DNA of 64,000 nucleotides, taken from contig NZ_AYTO01000039.1 in NCBI RefSeq assembly GCF_000507145.1, positions 186,001 through 250,000 of the forward strand. The letters run 5' to 3'. How positions within the stretch are numbered: position 1 is the first letter of the stretch; each line of letters begins with the position of its first letter. This DNA comes from Bacillus tequilensis KCTC 13622. Lineage in GTDB: Bacteria; Bacillota; Bacilli; Bacillales; Bacillaceae. Position numbers and translations under genes: made by a program. The notes under the pieces were generated by a model, which was not told the origin of the DNA, did no database searches, and saw only the letters and a list, made by a program, of their open reading frames with translations. Positions 10,751 to 21,762 of this stretch are shown here, in pieces.

Positions 10751-11787
10751 GAAAGTGCCGCACCGCCGAATGTGACGCCTTCGCCCTGTTTCACACGCCC
10801 GATCAAATAGGCTTTTTCGCCATGGCTTTCAAGTGTGCCGATCACATCTGTCAAATGCTCCTCTTTGACTGCCAAAACAAAGCCAATCCCCATATTAAAG
10901 ACGTTAAACATGTCTTCTTCCTTCAGCTTTCCATACTCTTGCAGGAAAGAGAAAATCGGCGGGATCGGCCATGAGCCGTGATCGATTTCCGCGCTTAAGC
11001 CTGCTGGAAGCATGCGCGGGATATTTTCGATAAATCCTCCGCCTGTGACGTGCGCCATGCCGTCAATTTTTCCGCTTTTCACCGCAGCAAGCACCGGCTT
11101 CACGTAAATTCTTGTCGGTTCAAGCAGCTCCTCGCCGAGCGGACGGTCAAACGGTTCGTATGTTGCATCAAGATCCAGCACCGCATCGTCCAGAAGCACT
11201 TTTCTCACAAGGGAAAATCCGTTGCTGTGAAGACCGCTGGAGCTGAGGCCGATCAAAAGATGGCCCTCCTCGATGTTTTCACCCGTCACGATTTCGTCCT
11301 TTTCCACTACTCCGACTGAGAAACCGGCAATATCGTATTCATCAGCGGTATATAGTCCCGGCATTTCAGCCGTCTCGCCGCCGACTAAGGCTGAACCTGA
11401 CTGCTCACAGCCGTCCGCCACACCTTGTACGATTTGCTCTATTTTCACAGGTTCAGCTTTGCCGACCGCTAAATAATCAAGGAAAAACAGCGGCTCTGCA
11501 CCTTGTGCCAACACGTCATTGACACACATTGCAACAGCGTCCACGCCAATCGTGTCATGCTTATCCATGGAAAAAGCAAGCTTTAATTTTGTGCCGACAC
11601 CGTCCGTTCCCGAAATTAAAACGGGTTTTTGATAAGGTAACTCAGACAGGTCAAACATGCCGCCAAAGCCGCCAAGACTGCCCATAACGCCAAGCCGTTT
11701 TGTGCGCTCCACATGTTTTTTCATTCGTTTTACAGCTTCATATCCGGCTTCGATGTCAACTCCTGCGTTTTTATATGCTTCAGACAT
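10747..11787 (-). CDS. purM: Phosphoribosylformylglycinamidine cyclo-ligase (AIR synthetase)
   Basis: This 346-residue ATP-dependent enzyme closes the imidazole ring of aminoimidazole ribonucleotide. The PurM-family glycine-rich segment [16 protein letters not shown] and the [12 protein letters not shown] block are visible. The ATG at 11787 is chosen because AAAGGAG sits eight bases upstream; the GTG nine bases earlier lies within the ribosome-binding site. It is separated from purF by 100 bases holding a terminator-like hairpin, and overlaps purN by four bases. Confidence 0.96.
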   Translation of the reverse strand: MSEAYKNAGVDIEAGYEAVKRMKKHVERTKRLGVMGSLGGFGGMFDLSELPYQKPVLISGTDGVGTKLKLAFSMDKHDTIGVDAVAMCVNDVLAQGAEPLFFLDYLAVGKAEPVKIEQIVQGVADGCEQSGSALVGGETAEMPGLYTADEYDIAGFSVGVVEKDEIVTGENIEEGHLLIGLSSSGLHSNGFSLVRKVLLDDAVLDLDATYEPFDRPLGEELLEPTRIYVKPVLAAVKSGKIDGMAHVTGGGFIENIPRMLPAGLSAEIDHGSWPIPPIFSFLQEYGKLKEEDMFNVFNMGIGFVLAVKEEHLTDVIGTLESHGEKAYLIGRVKQGEGVTFGGAALS

Positions 11788-11850
11788 CCTATTCACTCCT
11801 TTAAGGCGCTTTTCAAAATATCTCCCCGAACGAGGGCAGAAAGAGAAAGG

Positions 11851-11873
11851 CAGCCGAACTGCGCTGCCTTTAT
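11851..11873 (-). other. Terminator-like hairpin inside the purine operon (purF-purM)
   Basis: On the coding strand GGCAGC pairs with GCTGCC, flanked by AAA and TTT, and is followed by the T-rich stretch TTTCTCTTTCT. It lies in the 100-base purF-purM gap. It may cause partial termination or protect a processed 3' end. Confidence 0.6.
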
Positions 11874-11887
11874 GTCATTTTCAAGTT

Positions 11888-13318
11888 TTATTTGGTTAAT
11901 ACTGCTTCTTTTACATGAGGAAGCACTGTATCCTGGTAAATTTCAGTCGGATATTTTCCTGTAAAGCAAGCGAGACACTGTCCGCAATTAGAGTCTTCGT
12001 ATTTTCTGCCGATGCCTTTCAGAAGCCCATCCACACTCAAAAATGAGAGGGTGTCTGCTCCGATTTCCTGACGGATTTCTTCAACTGAATGTGATGAAGC
12101 GATTAATTCTTCATGTGTGGACGTATCAATCCCGTAAAAGCACGGATGAGCGATCGGCGGTGAACTGATTTTCACATGCACCTCTGTCGCACCCGCTTCT
12201 CTGAGCATCGTGACAATCCGGCGGCTTGTTGTTCCTCGCACGATAGAGTCATCTACCATGACGACACGTTTGCCTTCCACAACCCCGCGCACCGCAGACA
12301 GCTTCATTCTCACGCCTTGCTCGCGCAGAGCCTGGGACGGCTGAATAAATGTTCTCCCGACATAGCGGTTTTTGATTAAGCCAAGCTCATACGGGATGCC
12401 TGTTGCTTCTGCATAGCCGATCGCCGCAGAAATACTGGAATCCGGAACCCCTGTTACGACGTCTGCTTCAACTGCGGATTCCTGAGCCAGCATTTTGCCA
12501 AGGTTTTTGCGCGCACTGTGCACGTTAATACCGTCAATGTTGCTGTCAGGTCTGGAGAAATAAATGTACTCCATGCTGCAAATGGAACGGTTGATATTCA
12601 TGGAAAAACGCTCTGATTTCATGCCTTCATCATTGATGATCAGCATTTCACCCGGCTCTACCTCACGAAGGTACGTTGCGCCGACGACGTCAAATGCGCA
12701 TGTTTCTGAGGCGACCACATAAGCGTCGCCCATCATGCCGATTGACAGCGGTCTTAGCCCGTTCGGGTCAAGCGCGACGATCATTTCTGTTTCGGTCATA
12801 ATCAGGAATGCGTAGGCGCCTTTCAGCATGGAAAGCGCGTTTTTTATTTGATCCTTCAGCGTGAAGTGGCCGCTTCTTTTGATCAAGTGAGCCAAAACCT
12901 CTGTGTCCGAAGAGGTTTGGAAAATGCTCCCTTGATTTTCAAGCTGCTGCTTCAGCTGAGTGGCGTTGACAAGGTTACCGTTATGGGCAAGCGCCAAGCT
13001 GCCGTTGTTTTGGGAACGGAAGAGGAGCGGCTGAACATTTTCATATCCGCCTCCTCCAGCCGTTGCGTAACGAACGTGCCCGATAGCGCCTTTTCCCTTT
13101 ACTTTGCTGAGCTCGCCATTTTGGAACACTTCAGTGATCAGCCCTTGGCCTTTATGCGCCGTCAATTTTTCACCGTCCGTCGCGACAATTCCCGCGCCTT
13201 CCTGGCCTCTGTGCTGGAGGCTGTGGAGGCCGTAATACGTGATTTGCGGGGCTTCTTCATGTCCCCAAATCCCAAATACGCCGCACTCTTCATTTAAGCC
13301 TTTGATTTCAGCAAGCAT
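11888..13318 (-). CDS. purF: Amidophosphoribosyltransferase
   Basis: This 476-residue enzyme is the committed step of purine synthesis, making phosphoribosylamine from PRPP and glutamine. It starts [11 protein letters not shown] followed by Cys12, which in the Bacillus enzyme becomes the catalytic N-terminal nucleophile after the 11-residue propeptide is removed. The PRPP motif [14 protein letters not shown] and the cysteines of the 4Fe-4S cluster (in [10 protein letters not shown] and elsewhere) are present. The start at 13318 follows AAGGAG. It overlaps the purL end by 25 bases. Confidence 0.97.
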   Translation of the reverse strand: MLAEIKGLNEECGVFGIWGHEEAPQITYYGLHSLQHRGQEGAGIVATDGEKLTAHKGQGLITEVFQNGELSKVKGKGAIGHVRYATAGGGGYENVQPLLFRSQNNGSLALAHNGNLVNATQLKQQLENQGSIFQTSSDTEVLAHLIKRSGHFTLKDQIKNALSMLKGAYAFLIMTETEMIVALDPNGLRPLSIGMMGDAYVVASETCAFDVVGATYLREVEPGEMLIINDEGMKSERFSMNINRSICSMEYIYFSRPDSNIDGINVHSARKNLGKMLAQESAVEADVVTGVPDSSISAAIGYAEATGIPYELGLIKNRYVGRTFIQPSQALREQGVRMKLSAVRGVVEGKRVVMVDDSIVRGTTSRRIVTMLREAGATEVHVKISSPPIAHPCFYGIDTSTHEELIASSHSVEEIRQEIGADTLSFLSVDGLLKGIGRKYEDSNCGQCLACFTGKYPTEIYQDTVLPHVKEAVLTK

Positions 13319-15522
13319 GGGATAGCTCCTTTCCATGCGCGCTCAAGCTCTTTCGTTTGCGCATGAATCAATTGTTGTCCGTCTTGGTTTTGAATCGCCA
13401 GAAGTCCGTCAGCCGTTACCTCACCGATATGAACCGCATCTTCCACCGCTGCTTCAAACGCTGCTTGGTGTTCTTTTTTCACCGAAACGACGAAACGGGA
13501 TTGAGATTCAGAGAATAATAACGCCGCTTCCCCTTCAACAGTCACGTTGGCGCCAAGGTTTTCCGTCGTCATGACACTTTCTGCAATCGCTACGCCTAAG
13601 CCGCCTTCAGATACGTCATGCGCAGATTGAACGAAGCCTTTTTTAATCGCATCAAGCAATGCTCTTTGACGAGACAGCTCTACATCAAGATCGATTTGCG
13701 GCGCTTTGCCGTAAATGCTGCCTTCTGTCATTTTTTGCAGCTCGCTTCCGGCAAACTCAGATTTTGTTTCGCCGATCACGTATACGAGATCTCCCGCTTG
13801 TTTGAAATGCTGTGTTGTAATGTGCGCTGTATCTTCAATTAAACCGACCATGCCGATAACAGGTGTCGGGTAGATCGCCGTGCCGTTTGATTCGTTATAA
13901 AGCGATACGTTTCCGCCGATAACCGGTGTGCTGAGAACATTGCACGCCTCGCTGATGCCGTCAGCCGCTTTTTCGATCTGCCAGAAGATTTCCGGCTTCT
14001 CCGGATTTCCGAAGTTAAGGTTGTCTGTGACTGCAAGTGGTTCTGCACCTGAGCAAATGATGTTGCGCGCCGCTTCAGCAACAGCGATTTTCCCGCCGAC
14101 TTCAGGATCAAGATAGAGATAACGCGCGTTACAATCAGTCGTCATCGCCAGCGCCTTTTTCGTTCCGCGGATTCTGAGAACACCCGCATCAGACCCGGGA
14201 GCGACAACTGTATTCGTCCGCACCATGTAGTCATATTGATCGTAAACCCACTCTTTGCTTGCGATCGTCGGCTGCTGGAGGAGGGCCTTCAGTGTTTCAT
14301 TCGCATCCTCAATTTTCGGAGCCGGAACGTCTGTCTCTAAAAACTCGCGGTAGTACGCAGGCTCTTGAGAAGGCTTATGGTAAACTGGCGCATCTTCTGC
14401 CAAGGCATCAACAGGCAGCTCGCACACAATCTCTCCTTTGTGTGTCAGGCGAAGCATTTTATCATCTGTCACCCGTCCGACAGAAACCGCTTCAAGATCG
14501 TACTTGTCAAAAATATCGATGATTTCCTGTTCACGTCCGCGCTCGATGACCAAAAGCATCCGTTCCTGTGATTCAGAAAGCATCATTTCATATGCAGTCA
14601 TGCCTGTTTCACGCTGAGGAATCAGGTCAAGGTTCATTTCAATACCGGAGCCGGCTTTACTCGCCATTTCCGCACTTGAGCTTGTTAAACCGGCAGCTCC
14701 CATATCCTGAATGCCGACTAACGCATCGCATTGGATGACTTCCAGACATGCTTCAAGCAAAAGCTTCTCCATAAACGGATCGCCGACTTGGACAGCAGAG
14801 CGTTTTTCTTCAGACGAATCAGACATTTCTTCAGAGGCAAACGTAGCGCCGTGGATTCCGTCACGCCCTGTTTTCGCTCCCACGTACATGACTGTGTTGC
14901 CGACACCCTTCGCCTGGCCTTTTTTGATGTCTTCATGGTTGATTAAACCGACGCACATGGCGTTGACGAGCGGATTTCCTTCATAGCTGCTGTCAAACTG
15001 CACTTCCCCGCCGACTGTCGGGATGCCGATACAGTTGCCGTATCCGGCGATACCCGCTACTACTTCTTCAAACAAGTACTTCACGCGCGGTGAAGTCAGT
15101 TCACCAAATCGAAGAGAGTTCAATACAGCGATTGGACGGGCACCCATTGAGAAAACGTCACGGATAATGCCGCCTACGCCAGTCGCAGCGCCTTGGTAAG
15201 GTTCGAGAGCTGATGGGTGATTATGTGATTCAATTTTGAACACAACCGCTTGGTTGTCACCGATATCAACAATTCCGGCGCCTTCCCCCGGTCCTTGCAG
15301 CACACGCTCGCCGCTTGTCGGGAATTTACGCAGAATCGGCTTTGAGTTTTTGTAGCTGCAATGCTCTGACCACATGACAGAAAAAATTCCGATTTCTGTG
15401 TAGTTCGGCAATCTGCCAAGAATGGATTCAATCAATGCAAACTCATCATCACTGACACCCATTTGCTGATACAGTTTCTCTTCTTTTATTTGTTCTTTAC
15501 TTGGTTCAAGCAGTAGTGACAT
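13294..15522 (-). CDS. purL: FGAM synthetase large subunit
   Basis: This 742-residue protein is the small-type PurL that works with PurQ and PurS to convert FGAR to FGAM using ATP and glutamine-derived ammonia. It shows the duplicated PurM-like architecture: the [11 protein letters not shown] block, [11 protein letters not shown] near the N-terminal ATP site, [12 protein letters not shown], and [14 protein letters not shown] in the second half. The stop region overlaps purF and the start overlaps purQ by 17 bases, typical of translational coupling. Confidence 0.97.
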   Translation of the reverse strand: MSLLLEPSKEQIKEEKLYQQMGVSDDEFALIESILGRLPNYTEIGIFSVMWSEHCSYKNSKPILRKFPTSGERVLQGPGEGAGIVDIGDNQAVVFKIESHNHPSALEPYQGAATGVGGIIRDVFSMGARPIAVLNSLRFGELTSPRVKYLFEEVVAGIAGYGNCIGIPTVGGEVQFDSSYEGNPLVNAMCVGLINHEDIKKGQAKGVGNTVMYVGAKTGRDGIHGATFASEEMSDSSEEKRSAVQVGDPFMEKLLLEACLEVIQCDALVGIQDMGAAGLTSSSAEMASKAGSGIEMNLDLIPQRETGMTAYEMMLSESQERMLLVIERGREQEIIDIFDKYDLEAVSVGRVTDDKMLRLTHKGEIVCELPVDALAEDAPVYHKPSQEPAYYREFLETDVPAPKIEDANETLKALLQQPTIASKEWVYDQYDYMVRTNTVVAPGSDAGVLRIRGTKKALAMTTDCNARYLYLDPEVGGKIAVAEAARNIICSGAEPLAVTDNLNFGNPEKPEIFWQIEKAADGISEACNVLSTPVIGGNVSLYNESNGTAIYPTPVIGMVGLIEDTAHITTQHFKQAGDLVYVIGETKSEFAGSELQKMTEGSIYGKAPQIDLDVELSRQRALLDAIKKGFVQSAHDVSEGGLGVAIAESVMTTENLGANVTVEGEAALLFSESQSRFVVSVKKEHQAAFEAAVEDAVHIGEVTADGLLAIQNQDGQQLIHAQTKELERAWKGAIPCLLKSKA

Positions 15523-16189
15523 GAGTTTCCCTCCAATTTTTCACGATAGACTGAAACAATGTAAGACCGTCGGCGCTTCCAAGCAGTTCATCGACCGCGC
15601 GCTCAGGGTGAGGCATCATGCCTAATACGTTGCCTTGCTCATTCACGACACCGGCAATGCCGCTGACGCTTCCGTTAATATTGGAGCCGTATGTGAAAGC
15701 AATTTGATTGTTTTCTTTCAATGAAGCAAGCGTTTCATCATCACAGTAGAAATTCCCTTCACCGTGGGCAACCGGAATTGTAATCGATTGGCCCTTTTCG
15801 TAGGAAGCTGTGAATAAGGTTTCGTCGTTCTGCACAATCAGTTCAACCTGACGGCAAATGAACTTCAAATCTTTGTTGCGTCTCATTGCGCCTGGCAGAA
15901 GGCCGAGCTCCTGTAAAATCTGGAATCCGTTGCAGACGCCAAGAACCGGTTTTCCTTCAGCCGCCGCCTGTTTGACAGCTGGCATAATATTCGCAAATCG
16001 GGCGATAGCACCGCATCTCAAGTAATCGCCGTAAGAAAATCCCCCCGGAATTAACACGCCGTCGAAGCCGTCAAGGCTTGTTTCCTCATGCCAGACGTAC
16101 TCCGCTTCATGGCCGAGCTCATCCTTTACAGCATGGTACATATCGATATCACAGTTGGAGCCGGGTAACACAATCACCGCAAATTTCAC
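15506..16189 (-). CDS. purQ: FGAM synthetase glutaminase subunit
   Basis: This 227-residue class I glutamine amidotransferase supplies ammonia to PurL. The nucleophile cysteine sits in [14 protein letters not shown] and the catalytic His/Glu pair in [10 protein letters not shown] near the C-terminus. It starts [20 protein letters not shown]. It overlaps purS by four bases (ATGA-type) and purL by 17 bases. Confidence 0.97.
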   Translation of the reverse strand: MKFAVIVLPGSNCDIDMYHAVKDELGHEAEYVWHEETSLDGFDGVLIPGGFSYGDYLRCGAIARFANIMPAVKQAAAEGKPVLGVCNGFQILQELGLLPGAMRRNKDLKFICRQVELIVQNDETLFTASYEKGQSITIPVAHGEGNFYCDDETLASLKENNQIAFTYGSNINGSVSGIAGVVNEQGNVLGMMPHPERAVDELLGSADGLTLFQSIVKNWRETHVTTA

Positions 16190-16440
16190 TGTGCGACTAC
16201 CTCCTCAACTTCATATCTGTAATCTTCAATCACTGTATTCGCAAGAAGTTTTTCGCACATTTCTTTCACCAGCACGTCAAGATCGCGGTCAGATTTTTCA
16301 ATGGTAAGCTCCATGTATTTCCCGATGCGCACATCCTGCACTTCGTTGTAAGTCATACTGTGCAAGGCATGCTGGACAGTGCTTCCTTGTGGATCTAGCA
16401 CACTTTCTTTTAAGCTGACATAAACTTTTACTTTATACAT
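16186..16440 (-). CDS. purS: FGAM synthetase small subunit
   Basis: This 84-residue protein is the PurS subunit that bridges PurL and PurQ. It opens [20 protein letters not shown] and contains the conserved [10 protein letters not shown] stretch. It overlaps the purC end by eight bases and purQ by four bases. Confidence 0.96.
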   Translation of the reverse strand: MYKVKVYVSLKESVLDPQGSTVQHALHSMTYNEVQDVRIGKYMELTIEKSDRDLDVLVKEMCEKLLANTVIEDYRYEVEEVVAQ

Positions 16441-17158
16441 GATGAATGCCTCCCAGTCTTTTGAAAATCTCTTCGTATGCGTCGGTTAAGCTTCCCAGAT
16501 TGCGTCTGAATAAATCTTTGTCCAGCTTTTCGTTCGTGTCTTTATCCCACAAGCGGCATGTGTCAGGAGAAATTTCATCTGCCAATAGCACTTGCCCGTC
16601 TGCATCTAAACCGAATTCAAGCTTGAAATCTATTAATCTGACGTGACAATCGTCAAAAATGCTTTGAAGCTCTTCATTTACTGTTTTTGTGATAGACTTG
16701 ATCGTTTCTACCTGCTCAGGAGTGGCCGCTTTCAAAAGCCAAATATGATCTTCTGTGATGAGCGGATCACCCAGCGCGTCGTCCTTGTAATAAAACTCGA
16801 TGATCGGCTGTTCAAGCTCCGTGCCTTCTGGAATGCCGAGACGTTTGGACATGCTGCCTGCCACAACGTTTCTGACGACGACTTCAAGCGGCACAATCGT
16901 CACTTTTTTAATAAGCTGCTCTGTTTCAGAAATGCGCTCGATAAAGTGGTTGTGAACGCCTTTAGCGTGAAGGTGTTTGAAAATCAAGCTGGAGATCTCG
17001 TTATTTAAGCGCCCTTTTCCGCTGATTTCTGCTTTTTTCTCGCCGTTGAAGGCAGTGGCAGAGTCTTTATACACGACATACAATGTGTTTTCGTCATCGG
17101 TTTTATAGATTTTTTTTGCTTTTCCTTCGTATAAAAGTTCATTCTTCACAATATTCAC
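16433..17158 (-). CDS. purC: SAICAR synthase
   Basis: This 241-residue enzyme ligates aspartate to CAIR with ATP. The N-terminal LLYEGKAKKIY, the middle VVRNVVAGSMSKRLG and the DEISPDTCRLWD motif identify it. Initiation is at GTG 17158, with GGAGG just upstream. The 12-codon upstream extension has no supporting ribosome-binding site and is left out. Confidence 0.96.
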   Translation of the reverse strand: MNIVKNELLYEGKAKKIYKTDDENTLYVVYKDSATAFNGEKKAEISGKGRLNNEISSLIFKHLHAKGVHNHFIERISETEQLIKKVTIVPLEVVVRNVVAGSMSKRLGIPEGTELEQPIIEFYYKDDALGDPLITEDHIWLLKAATPEQVETIKSITKTVNEELQSIFDDCHVRLIDFKLEFGLDADGQVLLADEISPDTCRLWDKDTNEKLDKDLFRRNLGSLTDAYEEIFKRLGGIHHV

Positions 17159-17200
17159 GGAAGGCCTCCTAACCCGAATGTTGGGAATTTTCAAACTGCG

Positions 17201-17221
17201 GCGGCTAAGAAGAAGCCGCCT
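17201..17221 (-). other. Hairpin between purB and purC
   Basis: GGCGGCT pairs with AGCCGCC around a TTCTTC-rich loop in the 74-base purB-purC gap. There is no T-run, so mRNA stability or processing is more likely than termination. Confidence 0.55.
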
Positions 17222-17232
17222 AAAAGCTTCTT

Positions 17233-18528
17233 CTATGCCAAACCTAAACGTTCAAAGATCAGATCAACATTTTTCAGATGGTAGTTGTAATCAAAGCAGT
17301 CAGCAATTTTTTCCGGAGAAAGACGAGACGTGATTTTCTCTTCCGCTTCCACAAGCTCACGGAACGGCACTTGTTTTTCCCATGCCTCCATTGCTTTTGG
17401 CTGTACTGTATCATAGGCTTCTTCACGAGTCAGGCCTGTGTCAATTAAAGCAAGCAGTACGCGCTGAGAGTAGATAAGGCCGAGAGTGCGGTCCATGTTG
17501 CGCTTCATGTTTTCCGGGAAGACGGTTAAGTTCTTCACGATGTTGGAGAAGCGGTTCAGCATGTAGTTGAGCGCGATTGTCGCATCCGGAAGAATAATCC
17601 GTTCTGCTGATGAATGAGAAATATCGCGTTCATGCCATAATGGAACATTTTCGTAAGCCGTCATCATGTAGCCGCGGATGACGCGCGCAATGCCTGTCAT
17701 GTTTTCAGAGCCGATCGGGTTGCGTTTGTGCGGCATTGCAGATGAACCCTTTTGCCCTTTCGCGAAAAATTCCTCAACTTCGCGTGTTTCACTCTTTTGC
17801 AGTCCGCGGATTTCCACAGCGAATTTTTCAATGCTGGTCGCAATTAAAGCAAGTGTTGCCATATAGTCAGCATGGCGGTCACGCTGAAGGGTTTGAGTTG
17901 AAATCGGTGCTGCTTTTAATCCGAGCTTCTCACATACATATTGCTCAACAAACGGGTCAATGTTCGCATATGTGCCGACAGCGCCGGAAATCTTCCCAAC
18001 CTCGATGCCTTCTTTGGCTTGTTTGAAACGCTCAAGATTCCGTTTCATTTCCTCATGCCAAAGCGCAAGTTTCAAGCCGAATGTTGTAGGCTCGGCGTGT
18101 ACACCGTGTGTGCGCCCCATCATGACTGTGTATTTATGCTCTTTCGCTTTTTCTTTTATAATGTCAACAAATCTCTCAAGGTCCTTGAGCAGAATATCGT
18201 TTGCCTGTTTTAATAAGTAAGAAAGAGCAGTGTCTACAACGTCAGTTGACGTTAAGCCGTAGTGCACCCATTTTCTTTCTTCGCCCAGCGATTCGGAAAC
18301 GGCGCGTGTAAAAGCGACAACGTCATGGCGCGTGTCCTGTTCGATTTCTAAAATACGGTTGATGTCAAATGACGCGTTCTCACGCATGACCTTTACGTCT
18401 TCTTTTGGAATGACGCCAAGCTCTGCCCATGCTTCACAGGCGAGAATTTCCACCTCTAACCACGCTTGAAATCTGTTTTCATCCGTCCAAATCGCGGACA
18501 TTTCAGGTCTTGAATAACGTTCAATCAT
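17233..18528 (-). CDS. purB: Adenylosuccinate lyase
   Basis: This 431-residue enzyme of the fumarase/aspartase superfamily acts twice: it releases fumarate from SAICAR and from adenylosuccinate. The signature loop [15 protein letters not shown] with its catalytic serine lies near residue 260, and the [15 protein letters not shown] block is upstream. It overlaps purK by four bases. Confidence 0.97.
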   Translation of the reverse strand: MIERYSRPEMSAIWTDENRFQAWLEVEILACEAWAELGVIPKEDVKVMRENASFDINRILEIEQDTRHDVVAFTRAVSESLGEERKWVHYGLTSTDVVDTALSYLLKQANDILLKDLERFVDIIKEKAKEHKYTVMMGRTHGVHAEPTTFGLKLALWHEEMKRNLERFKQAKEGIEVGKISGAVGTYANIDPFVEQYVCEKLGLKAAPISTQTLQRDRHADYMATLALIATSIEKFAVEIRGLQKSETREVEEFFAKGQKGSSAMPHKRNPIGSENMTGIARVIRGYMMTAYENVPLWHERDISHSSAERIILPDATIALNYMLNRFSNIVKNLTVFPENMKRNMDRTLGLIYSQRVLLALIDTGLTREEAYDTVQPKAMEAWEKQVPFRELVEAEEKITSRLSPEKIADCFDYNYHLKNVDLIFERLGLA

Positions 18529-19667
18529 TCTGCTTGTCCTCCGTCTCTATTCATCCATTTATTTGTGATCTCCTGAATCCAGCGGTCTTCAGGCTGCTTC
18601 ATAAATGTAATATGCCCCATTTTGCGGCCTTTTTTGATTTCATGTTTTCCATATATATATAGCTTCGCTTCTTTTAAAAGCTCCGGCTCTTCCTTCACAA
18701 GCTTTACTTCATCACCGAGGAGATTGACCATCATGCCCGGCTTCAGCAAATCTGTTTTCCCGAGCGGGAGGCCGCATACCGCCCTGATATGCTGTTCAAA
18801 CTGGCTCGTTTCGCAAAGGTCGAGCGTATAATGCCCTGAATTGTGCGGTCTTGGCGCCAGTTCATTGACCAAAAGCTCGCCGTCTTCTCTCAGGAACATC
18901 TCAACAGCAAGCGGCCCGACAAGATTGAGCTCTTCTGCAAGCCTAACAGCCAGCTCAGCAGCCTTCTTCTGAATTCCTTCCTCCACCCGTGCAGGCACGA
19001 TGCTTTGGAAGAGAATATTGTTGTGGTGAATGTTTTCAGCTGCCGGAAATGTTGAGATTTCACCGTTTACCGATCTGACAACGATAACCGACAGTTCCAT
19101 TTTAAAAGAAACCCAGCTTTCGAGAATGCAAGTTCCGTGTTCTAAAAGAGCGGCAGCCTGCTCCATTTGCGTCTCTTCCTTGATCACAAATTGGCCTTTG
19201 CCGTCATATCCGCCGCGGCATGTTTTCAGCACTGCTGGAAGCCCGAGCTCCTGTACCGCCTGTTTCAGTTCATCCTTTGTATGGACGATTCTGTACGGTG
19301 CGACTTCACAGCCCGCTGCTTGAATTGCTTTTTTCTCTGTTTCACGGTTTTGGGTGATGAGCAGCAGCTCACTTCCTTGCGGGAGATACGCATGATCCTT
19401 TAGCCAATGCAGCGCGTCATAGTCGATGTTTTCAAACTCATACGTGATGATATCGCTGATTTCAGCCAATTTCCGAATCGCTTCACGGTCATTGTAATGA
19501 GCGGTAATTTCGATATCCGCAACCTGCCCGCACGGCGAATCTTTCACCGGATCAACAACAGCGACTTTATACCCCATTTGTTTGGCGGACACAGCCATCA
19601 TTTTCCCAAGCTGTCCGCCGCCGATAATGCCGATTACAGCACCCGGATAGATGATTTGATTAAACAA
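18525..19667 (-). CDS. purK: N5-carboxyaminoimidazole ribonucleotide synthase
   Basis: This 380-residue ATP-grasp enzyme makes N5-CAIR from AIR, bicarbonate and ATP. It shows the [20 protein letters not shown] nucleotide fold and the ATP-grasp [11 protein letters not shown] and [15 protein letters not shown] blocks. The start is uncertain: a TTG at 19667 gives the usual 380 residues, while a GTG at 19676 would add three. Neither has a strong ribosome-binding site, consistent with coupling to purE, whose stop it overlaps. Confidence 0.93.
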   Translation of the reverse strand: MFNQIIYPGAVIGIIGGGQLGKMMAVSAKQMGYKVAVVDPVKDSPCGQVADIEITAHYNDREAIRKLAEISDIITYEFENIDYDALHWLKDHAYLPQGSELLLITQNRETEKKAIQAAGCEVAPYRIVHTKDELKQAVQELGLPAVLKTCRGGYDGKGQFVIKEETQMEQAAALLEHGTCILESWVSFKMELSVIVVRSVNGEISTFPAAENIHHNNILFQSIVPARVEEGIQKKAAELAVRLAEELNLVGPLAVEMFLREDGELLVNELAPRPHNSGHYTLDLCETSQFEQHIRAVCGLPLGKTDLLKPGMMVNLLGDEVKLVKEEPELLKEAKLYIYGKHEIKKGRKMGHITFMKQPEDRWIQEITNKWMNRDGGQAE

Positions 19668-20148
19668 GCTGATCACTGCTTTCTAACACCGTCTGTTTTG
19701 TATTTTCTCTTCTCTCATCCAGCTTCCGGGCAAGCTCTTCGTCAAAAGCTGACAAAATTTGCGCCGCTAACAGGCCTGCGTTCACAGCGCCCGCTTTGCC
19801 GATGGCTGTTGTCGCAACAGGCACGCCTCCTGGCATTTGGACGATGGAAAGAAGTGAATCCAGTCCGTTCAGCGCTTTGGACTGAACCGGGACTCCAATG
19901 ACCGGCAGTGTCGTTTTCGCCGCCGTCATCCCCGGAAGATGAGCCGCTCCTCCGGCACCGGCGATGATCACCTTGATGCCTCTTTCTCTGGCCGTTTCAG
20001 CGTATTCAAACATCAAATCAGGCGTCCGGTGAGCGGAAACGACCTTTTTTTCGTACGGAACATTAAGTTCGTCAAGTACGTCGCATGCATTTTTCATTGT
20101 CTCCCAATCGGAAGTGCTTCCCATGATGATTCCTACTAGCGGCTGCAT
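19660..20148 (-). CDS. purE: N5-CAIR mutase
   Basis: This 162-residue enzyme moves the carboxyl group from N5 to C4 of the imidazole. The N-terminal [12 protein letters not shown], the SAHRTPD motif with the active-site histidine, and [11 protein letters not shown] are present. It is the first gene of the 12-gene pur operon and is preceded by AAGGTGGGG. Expression should be set by the PurR boxes and riboswitch just upstream. Confidence 0.97.
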   Translation of the reverse strand: MQPLVGIIMGSTSDWETMKNACDVLDELNVPYEKKVVSAHRTPDLMFEYAETARERGIKVIIAGAGGAAHLPGMTAAKTTLPVIGVPVQSKALNGLDSLLSIVQMPGGVPVATTAIGKAGAVNAGLLAAQILSAFDEELARKLDERRENTKQTVLESSDQLV

Positions 20149-20186
20149 TCTGTCCCCACCTTCTCATGCTTTTGTTTTCAGAAAAT

Positions 20187-20238
20187 AAAAAATACCCGCT
20201 CTGCATTGCACTTATGAGGAAGCAATACAAACCGGGCA
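20187..20238 (-). terminator. Riboswitch-controlled terminator in the purE leader
   Basis: On the transcript CCCGGTTTGTATTGC pairs with GCAATGCAGAGCGGG, followed by TATTTTTTATTTT. It lies downstream of the purine aptamer and forms the off-state expression platform. Confidence 0.85.
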
Positions 20239-20300
20239 TGGTACATGTATCGTCAGTCGTTCGCTTCTGCGATATATCCATGTCAGTTTTATCGATCACT

Positions 20301-20376
20301 TTCCTGCATAGTCCGGCAATTTACGGTTGCCGGGTAGAAACTTATGGGCCATATTCCCAAGATTATATGAGGTCGT
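20301..20376 (-). ncRNA. Guanine-type purine riboswitch aptamer, purE operon
   Basis: The transcript carries the full purine aptamer core: TATAATCTTGGGAATATGG, the J2/3 strand AAGTTTCTACC, a P3 hairpin closed over ACCGTAAAT, and J3/1 GGACTATG. The J3/1 pyrimidine is C, which specifies guanine/hypoxanthine rather than adenine. Ligand binding should favour the downstream terminator and lower expression of all 12 pur genes. Confidence 0.95.
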
Positions 20377-20393
20377 GTTTTGATTTCATGTTT

Positions 20394-20422
20394 ATCTTAA
20401 CAACGGACATGGATAATGTCAA
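20394..20422 (-). promoter_or_regulatory. SigA promoter of the purE operon
   Basis: TTGACA and TAAGAT are separated by exactly 17 bases, a near-consensus vegetative promoter. It lies between the PurR boxes and the riboswitch. Confidence 0.9.
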
Positions 20423-20425
20423 CGA

Positions 20426-20472
20426 TATTATCGAACGATACGAAAATTCTTCCTACTAATGTTCGTGTTTTA
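20426..20472. promoter_or_regulatory. Pair of PurR boxes upstream of the purE promoter
   Basis: Two oppositely oriented boxes with the CGAAC core are present: ATCGAACGAT near 20430-20440 and AAACACGAAC (minus strand) at 20461-20470. This matches the two-box operator known for Bacillus PurR, which releases DNA when PRPP is high. Confidence 0.88.
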
Positions 20473-20667
20473 GATCAACTTCCCTTCAAATACGATTTTT
20501 TTCCCGCACGGAACAATCTGAATTGACCCATTTTCCTTTTGTTCCATAAAAATAGGCTCTTCCATTCGCCGCACAGGCAAATATCCTTCTTCTTTCATTT
20601 GCTGAAGCACCGCATCAATGGTTTGCTGCTCTGTCACTTCAAACTTTTTCTTCTTTGGTTTTGCCAT
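20470..20667 (-). CDS. yebG: YebG, NETI-type small protein
   Basis: This 65-residue basic protein opens [20 protein letters not shown] and includes an [10 protein letters not shown] stretch and a final KIVFEGKLI. It belongs to the small NETI-motif family of unknown role. Its start overlaps the yebE stop in a TAATG junction, so translation is coupled. It ends right at the first PurR box of the purE control region, and no terminator is visible between them. Confidence 0.82.
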   Translation of the reverse strand: MAKPKKKKFEVTEQQTIDAVLQQMKEEGYLPVRRMEEPIFMEQKENGSIQIVPCGKKIVFEGKLI

Positions 20668-21221
20668 TATTCTTTAATTCTCCTCTTCTTCACTGCTTTG
20701 ACCCAGAAGCCGCCATGGATTGTTTTGGGTTCATACGCAATAATAAAGGCTTTTGGATCTATTGTTTTAATCGTATCATACAGCTGGAGCTCATATCTTC
20801 TCGGTGTCAGAATCTGCAGGGCGGTGCGGTCGCCTTCAAGCCCGCCGGCCACCCAGTTTGTCACGCCGTAGCCTTTTTCCCGAAGCTGCTTCGGAAGATC
20901 AACATCAAGCTCCTTCGTAATCACGTTGACCATCATATAGCCAAGTGCCAGTTTTTCTTCTATTTTCATGCCGACAATTACGCCAAGACCGTAACCGAGC
21001 GCATACGCGATCACGTTTTGAATCTGGTCTAAGTTATCGAGCACAAGACTCAGCCCCATCACATACACCAATATTTCAATCGTACTGATGCCGGCCGCAT
21101 AATAGCGCTGGCCTTTCAGCGTTAATATCATTCTTATTGTGAAAAATGATACATAAACAATATTAATAATGAGAATGATGAGAACCATGGCTGCTCCATT
21201 TGATAAGACGGTTTGCATCAT
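20667..21221 (-). CDS. yebE: YebE, UPF0316/DUF2179 membrane protein
   Basis: This 184-residue protein has two or three N-terminal hydrophobic helices (roughly residues 10-75) and a soluble C-terminal DUF2179-like domain from about residue 110 ([20 protein letters not shown]). In this family the C-terminal domain may bind a nucleotide or other small ligand; the actual role is unknown. It is followed by the overlapping yebG. Confidence 0.88.
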   Translation of the reverse strand: MMQTVLSNGAAMVLIILIINIVYVSFFTIRMILTLKGQRYYAAGISTIEILVYVMGLSLVLDNLDQIQNVIAYALGYGLGVIVGMKIEEKLALGYMMVNVITKELDVDLPKQLREKGYGVTNWVAGGLEGDRTALQILTPRRYELQLYDTIKTIDPKAFIIAYEPKTIHGGFWVKAVKKRRIKE

Positions 21222-21387
21222 TTATGTTACCCCCTACTCTTCAGCTTGCATAAAGCATTCATATTCTACTAGAGAAACGGACCGTTTACAATGAGCTGAA
21301 GCCGTCAGCCTAAAGAAAATAATTCAGCACGCTCTATGAGTTGGAACAGTAGTAGTTTACCCTCTTTCTCACTTTTTCAACACCAAA

Positions 21388-21416
21388 ACAAAAAAGCCCG
21401 CTTTTCACAGCAGACT
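21388..21416 (-). terminator. Terminator of yebD
   Basis: On the transcript AGTCTGCT pairs with AGCGGGCT (G-U pairs included), followed by TTTTTTG. Confidence 0.7.
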
Positions 21417-21435
21417 CACCTCTTCTCATCTATTG

Positions 21436-21603
21436 TCAGATCTCTTTTTTTACTTTCAGAAGGGACTTGTATTCTTTCTCAAGCTCACTCAGCGTATAAT
21501 CGGCCAGCTGTTCCCCTCTTCCCTGATAAAATTCCGAGAGCAGTAATTTGGTTTTTAAAAACTGTTTCTTTTGATTAATCGCTTGGCGAAGTAAATCAGC
21601 CAT
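21436..21603 (-). CDS. yebD: YebD, FbpA-like small protein
   Basis: The preferred start gives 55 residues beginning MADLLRQAINQKKQFLKTKL and ending with DYTLSELEKEYKSLLKVKKE. This is the pattern of the Fur-regulated basic protein A family: an N-terminal helix, a short loop and a conserved LSELEKEY helix. The ATG at 21603 lies nine bases after AAGGAGG; a longer version starting 12 codons upstream includes that Shine-Dalgarno sequence as coding and is less likely. No Fur box was identified, so iron control is not claimed. Confidence 0.75.
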   Translation of the reverse strand: MADLLRQAINQKKQFLKTKLLLSEFYQGRGEQLADYTLSELEKEYKSLLKVKKEI

Positions 21604-21662
21604 GTCCATCATCCTCCTTAAATCTAAAGGTTTGTGCACTGGACGCTTACAGCATTTTCCTC

Positions 21663-21691
21663 ATCATACATGGATTAATCCTACAAATCAA
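21663..21691 (-). promoter_or_regulatory. Candidate SigA promoter of yebD
   Basis: TTGATT and TATGAT are spaced by 17 bases, about 60 bases upstream of the yebD start and just past the yebC terminator. Confidence 0.7.
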
Positions 21692-21728
21692 TTGGGTTTT
21701 TTAGATATATTTGTAAAAAATGTGACAG

Positions 21729-21760
21729 AAAAAAACCGGCTGTGGACAGCCGGTTTTTTT
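21729..21760. terminator. Terminator of yebC
   Basis: ACCGGCTGT pairs with ACAGCCGGT, with long T-runs on both strands. It directly follows the yebC stop. Confidence 0.9.
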
Positions 21761-21762
21761 CA

